Assembly: GCA_000697665.1 (NCBI GenBank)
Contig: KL197733.1
Coordinates: forward strand, 462,600-526,599
Origin: Jaapia argillacea MUCL 33604
Lineage: Eukaryota; Basidiomycota; Agaricomycetes; Jaapiales; Jaapiaceae
Direction: 5' to 3'
DNA: 64,000 nt
Part shown: positions 61,046-64,000 of the stretch, piece by piece
Layout of the letters: each line of letters begins with the position of its first letter
Numbering within the stretch: position 1 is the first letter of the stretch
Position numbers and translations under genes: made by a program
Notes under the pieces: generated by a model
What the model saw: the letters and a program-made list of their open reading frames with translations, nothing else
Databases searched by the model: none
What the model was told of the DNA's origin: nothing

Positions 61046-61804
61046 TCAAATACACTTAGGCAACTGCTCAATGCACTCCCTAACGACCCTAACAGTCTCC
61101 GCTTTATCATAAAGCACCCTCTTACACTCCTGACCTCCACACCTCGCATCCCAACAAGCCTTCGCCTCTCTCCAAGTCTCCAACCCCGCATTCAAGATCT
61201 CATCCCAAAGCGGTCTACAATCCATCTCCAAAATCATAACATACTTGAGATTCCTCCAAGTAGCATAACTGATGGCCCTCCCACATGCCGAACAACTAGC
61301 AGGGCCGGTATCAGATACGAAAGGCGGTTGGTTCAATCTCGTTTGAAGAGATTCGCGACGGGTTCTGTCGAGGGTGAAGAGAGCTAGCAAAGCTGATGTG
61401 GAGAGTGGGGAGAGTGGGGAGTTCGGAGGGGTGGAGGTTGAGAGAGAGGGATAGGGTTGAGGCGGAACGGGCTTCTTCTGACCAGGCGTAGCGGCATGCC
61501 ATGGAGTAGAGACGGAGAGGAAAGGAGAGGAAAGGAGGGATCATGCACAAAGCGCGGATTATAGATAGTGGGCCTGGCATGTCGTCCTTCTCTGCTGCGT
61601 ACACGATAGGCTCGATGACGTCCTACGAGGTAAGGCCTGGGACTGGGAGACCGGAAATGAGGAGGAGCCTGAGAGGTGAGGATTTCGGTGGTTTCGTCGA
61701 GGATGATTTTGGTTTCGGATGGAGAGGAAGGATGTTGGGGGAGGGAGAACATGGTTCTGAACCATCCTGAAGTAGATTTGAGAGTAAGCGGGTGGAAGTG
61801 GAGC
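61046..61804 (-). pseudogene. B2 family BTB gene, copy E (degenerate)
   Basis: It keeps the conserved Trp (STSGWFRTMFSLPQHPSS), the YSMACRYAWSEEARSAST region and the C-terminus with CSACGRAISYATW and CIEQLPKCI. A few extra bases near 61,665-61,672 shift the frame. A TAG replaces the Tyr codon near 61,622. A further frame change lies in the PSELPTLPTL region (61,400-61,430). Confidence 0.72.
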
Positions 61805-61889
61805 ACGAGCCTCAGACGTGGGCAACATGTACAGATGCGGCCACACCCTCTTCACGGCGTGCACGCTGCGGTCAGTTTGCCCCTCGCTC

Positions 61890-62510
61890 GCCATCTACTC
61901 GCCACGCTCACTGCAAGAACGGATCCTATTTCCCATCACACCATTTCCTTGATTCCCCTTCTGACCAGCTCCTTTTTCCTCCTCCATCCCTCGACTCTTT
62001 CCCCTTTCCTTCTCCAACCTCCTCCTCGTACTGCCTTCCTTTCCTCCCTCGCTCCCTTACTCCCTCTGTCCCTCCCTCTCGTCTCCCCATCTCCCCCACT
62101 CCTTCCCCGTTTACTTCGCTATTTACTCCTCACCCTCTACCGGCATTGCGTTCTTCCCTGCCTCTTTCGCTCCTCCTTCTCCTCTCTTCTACCCCCTCTC
62201 GCCTGCCCTATTCCCTAAATTCCATGTCTTTTCAATGCTCCCTGGCCCGCTGTCTTCTCTCTTCTCTCTCCTCTCTCTTTATCCATAGTTGGCAACCATC
62301 CTGTAGCCATAGTCTCAATAAATAACCTCATCCCCATCTCTATTTCGACACAATGAGATTCAGTTTTTGTGAATCGTTATATGATGTATGATACATCAAC
62401 GGGCTATAATACAACCAATCTCTCCATGTCAAAACTTAGACCCTAGATTCTGAGCTGTCCCAAGAAATCCCGACACGAAAAGAAAGAAATCTGAGGTCAT
62501 GTTCTGGCAG
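61890..62510 (-). repeat. 5' flank of B2-E (pyrimidine tract plus conserved block)
   Basis: Counterpart of 54,440-54,840. It begins with a 300-bp tract of almost pure C/T on the + strand (61,960-62,280). The ORFs through it are low-complexity and not believable. The CAATAAATAACC and CAACGGGCTATAAT blocks follow. Confidence 0.75.
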
Positions 62511-62547
62511 CCTGTGTTGAAAACTCAACGTAAGACTTCAGATCCAC

Positions 62548-62612
62548 TCGAGCCTTCGCCATCCCGCCAACCATAAGGGAGTCGGGGACGGGCGCTTGCC
62601 ACCACTACGATA
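62548..62612 (-). repeat. Dispersed GTAGCGGCGGCAAGC repeat, inverted copy
   Basis: Inverted match to 31,136-31,200 through GCAAGC, CCCCGA and TTATGGTTGGCGGGATGGCG. It marks the outer edge of the right cassette arm, as its partner does near the left arm. Confidence 0.7.
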
Positions 62613-62886
62613 GTAATAAGATAGGGCTCGTCCAAATGCAACTACTCTGTGACGCTCCGTGACATCACGTGAATTCAGGGACTCCGAAACCACTCACTGC
62701 TCTCCTAAGTGCTCGTTCGTTCTTTTCAAATGCGAGAGGGTGTACAATAGCTTGAGACAATCAAAAAAATATGGAATATCAGTAGAAATGGTATTCTATC
62801 AACACTAGGAAGGGAGTGTGCTCCAAAATGAAGTTTAAATCGGGAAGGAGCGAGGACAGCCGGGGAGGAGCGAGAACGAGAACCAT

Positions 62887-63470
62887 TCAGGTGGCTACAG
62901 CGGAGGAGATTGGTTGTTCAACAAGGCCAGCAGCATTGAGTTCATCAAGAATGGAGTTGGGGAGGACTCGATGGCCGCGGTATTTTTTGCCAGCCCATGC
63001 AGCTTGTCGACCATTGAGGCCTTTCCGATATGCATCCATGAACCGCGATGCACGTGTTGCAAACCTGTGGCACCAAATGAGAATTTAGGAAAATAAAAAG
63101 TGAAGAGACGAGAAACTTACTTTCGCATTTGAGTCAGAGGGATGGAGTCAAGGGCCGAGACGACATTGCGTTCGAGATCGGCTTCGGTGGATGAGGTGGG
63201 ATTGAGCCTATATTTCCGCTTCGCAGCTCCCCAGCATTGCTCGATGAAATTGAGCTCACAATGAAATTTTGGAAGGAATACAACCTGATAGCCTCGGGCC
63301 TTGCACATCGTCTCAAGTCGAGATTCAACATTGACAAAATCAGGCTGGTTGTATAACAGCCTTCGACAGCAGCAAGGCTTTCGCTCGTCAAAGCCTTTTG
63401 GGCACTTGAACCCTTTGCATTCGGACCGGAGGGATTGCATCCCAGGGAGAGCCCCTTCAGTACTTTTTAC
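62887..63470 (-). pseudogene. 5'-truncated DDE transposase (IS630/mariner-like)
   Basis: Two in-phase exons (the first ends near 63,117; the second runs about 63,066-62,887) encode the C-terminal part of a DDE endonuclease. FLPKFHCELNFIEQCWGAAK corresponds to the PELNPIE motif holding the last catalytic acid. FMDAYRKGLNGRQAAWAGKK and YRGHRVLPNSILDEL follow, a tail common in basidiomycete genomes. The frame runs upstream to about 63,470, where the minisatellite starts. The first two catalytic acids are missing, so the copy cannot be active. Confidence 0.8.
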
Positions 63471-63474
63471 CCGT

Positions 63475-64000
63475 ACCTAAGGGTATACCCGGGGTGTACA
63501 GATTGCGTATTTTGCGGCCTACCCGGAGGCCACCTGGAACACAAATGTACCACAAAATAGGGTATATCCAGATTACAGCCAGTCCCTAAAGCAGGGTATA
63601 CCTGGTTGATAATGGATACAGACTGTACCTAGCCCAGGGCATACCTGGTAGGATAGTCAATACAGGTTGTACTGACCATAGTGCTTACCCGGTCCCATGT
63701 TCAATACATATTGTACCTTCCCTAGGCTATACCTGACATGCTAGGGATACAGGTTGTACCTTTGCTAGGCCACACCCAGTCAGGTCTCCAATACAGACTG
63801 TATGTAGGATCAGGCCATACCCGATGTACTCATCTATACAGATTGCATGTAACCCTAGGCCATGCCCAGTGGGTTCAGATATACAGACTGTACGCACCAT
63901 ACACCATACCTGATGTACTCAGGTACACAGATTGTACCTACCCTAAACATACCCAACATAATGAGCTATACAGACTGCACCTATCCTAGGCTATACCCAG
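63475..64000. repeat. About 44-bp tandem repeat (minisatellite)
   Basis: TACAGAYTGTACC-type cores recur at 63,617, 63,661, 63,705, 63,748, 63,792, 63,837, 63,882, 63,926 and 63,969, a spacing of 43-45 bp. Between them is a second conserved block, AGGCYATACCCRGT. Two more diverged units lie at 63,490-63,600. The array continues past the window edge. The period is not a multiple of three, so the ORF across it (63,738-63,989) is not coding. Confidence 0.88.

Noticed and set aside
61676-62325. Two long overlapping plus-strand ORFs rich in Pro, Ser and Leu
   Set aside because: They run through the pyrimidine-rich flank of B2-E. Composition alone keeps them open, and no splice or domain signal is seen.
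63738-63989. An 83-codon ORF in the right-end repeats
   Set aside because: It lies in a tandem array with a 44-bp period that is not divisible by three, so the open frame is chance.

Overview
The window looks like nuclear DNA of a filamentous basidiomycete, most likely an Agaricomycete. Genes are split by many short introns (about 48-70 bp, GTRNGT...YAG). The recognisable content is an MCM2 helicase subunit, an SDR, a MYND protein, a tryptophan-pathway fusion gene and a RING protein. BTB proteins, TKL-type kinases and PIF/Harbinger and pogo DNA transposons fill the rest. I cannot name the species.

Layout. 0.2-7 kb holds three single-copy core genes: MCM2 (-), an SDR (+) and a MYND-finger gene (-). 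7-9 kb holds copy 1 of a membrane-protein family (M1). 9.4-24 kb holds two diverged copies of a BTB gene. Copy 1 is intact (9.4-10.9 kb). Copy 2 (16.7-20.2 kb) has an in-frame stop, a 2.0-kb non-autonomous transposon in an exon, and a 3.5-kb pogo element in its 3' flank. Between them lies a complete-ended 4.45-kb PIF/Harbinger element with two genes and a 952-base assembly gap. 36.1-39.7 kb is a second core island, a TrpC-TrpF gene and a RING/SIM gene.

That island is flanked by two arms of a duplicated cassette in opposite orientation: a degenerate BTB gene (B2), a small unit P, a degenerate repeat R, and an 8-exon gene of unknown function (Z). The left arm (24.3-31.6 kb) runs on the + strand. 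The right arm (61.8-40.2 kb) runs on the - strand and is reiterated. Of four Z copies only Z4 (54,987-57,834; 799 codons) keeps every splice phase open. All five B2 copies are damaged. Two further M copies (31.6-35.1 kb) also carry lesions. A gene for a protein with two tandem kinase domains (49.1-52.4 kb) sits inside the right arm.

The right end holds a 5'-truncated DDE transposase and a roughly 44-bp minisatellite that runs off the window. Functionally, the core genes serve replication licensing, redox metabolism, tryptophan synthesis and probably SUMO-dependent ubiquitination. The rest is a gene-birth-and-death region of duplicated BTB, kinase, membrane and unknown genes. I saw no CRISPR array, rRNA or convincing tRNA.
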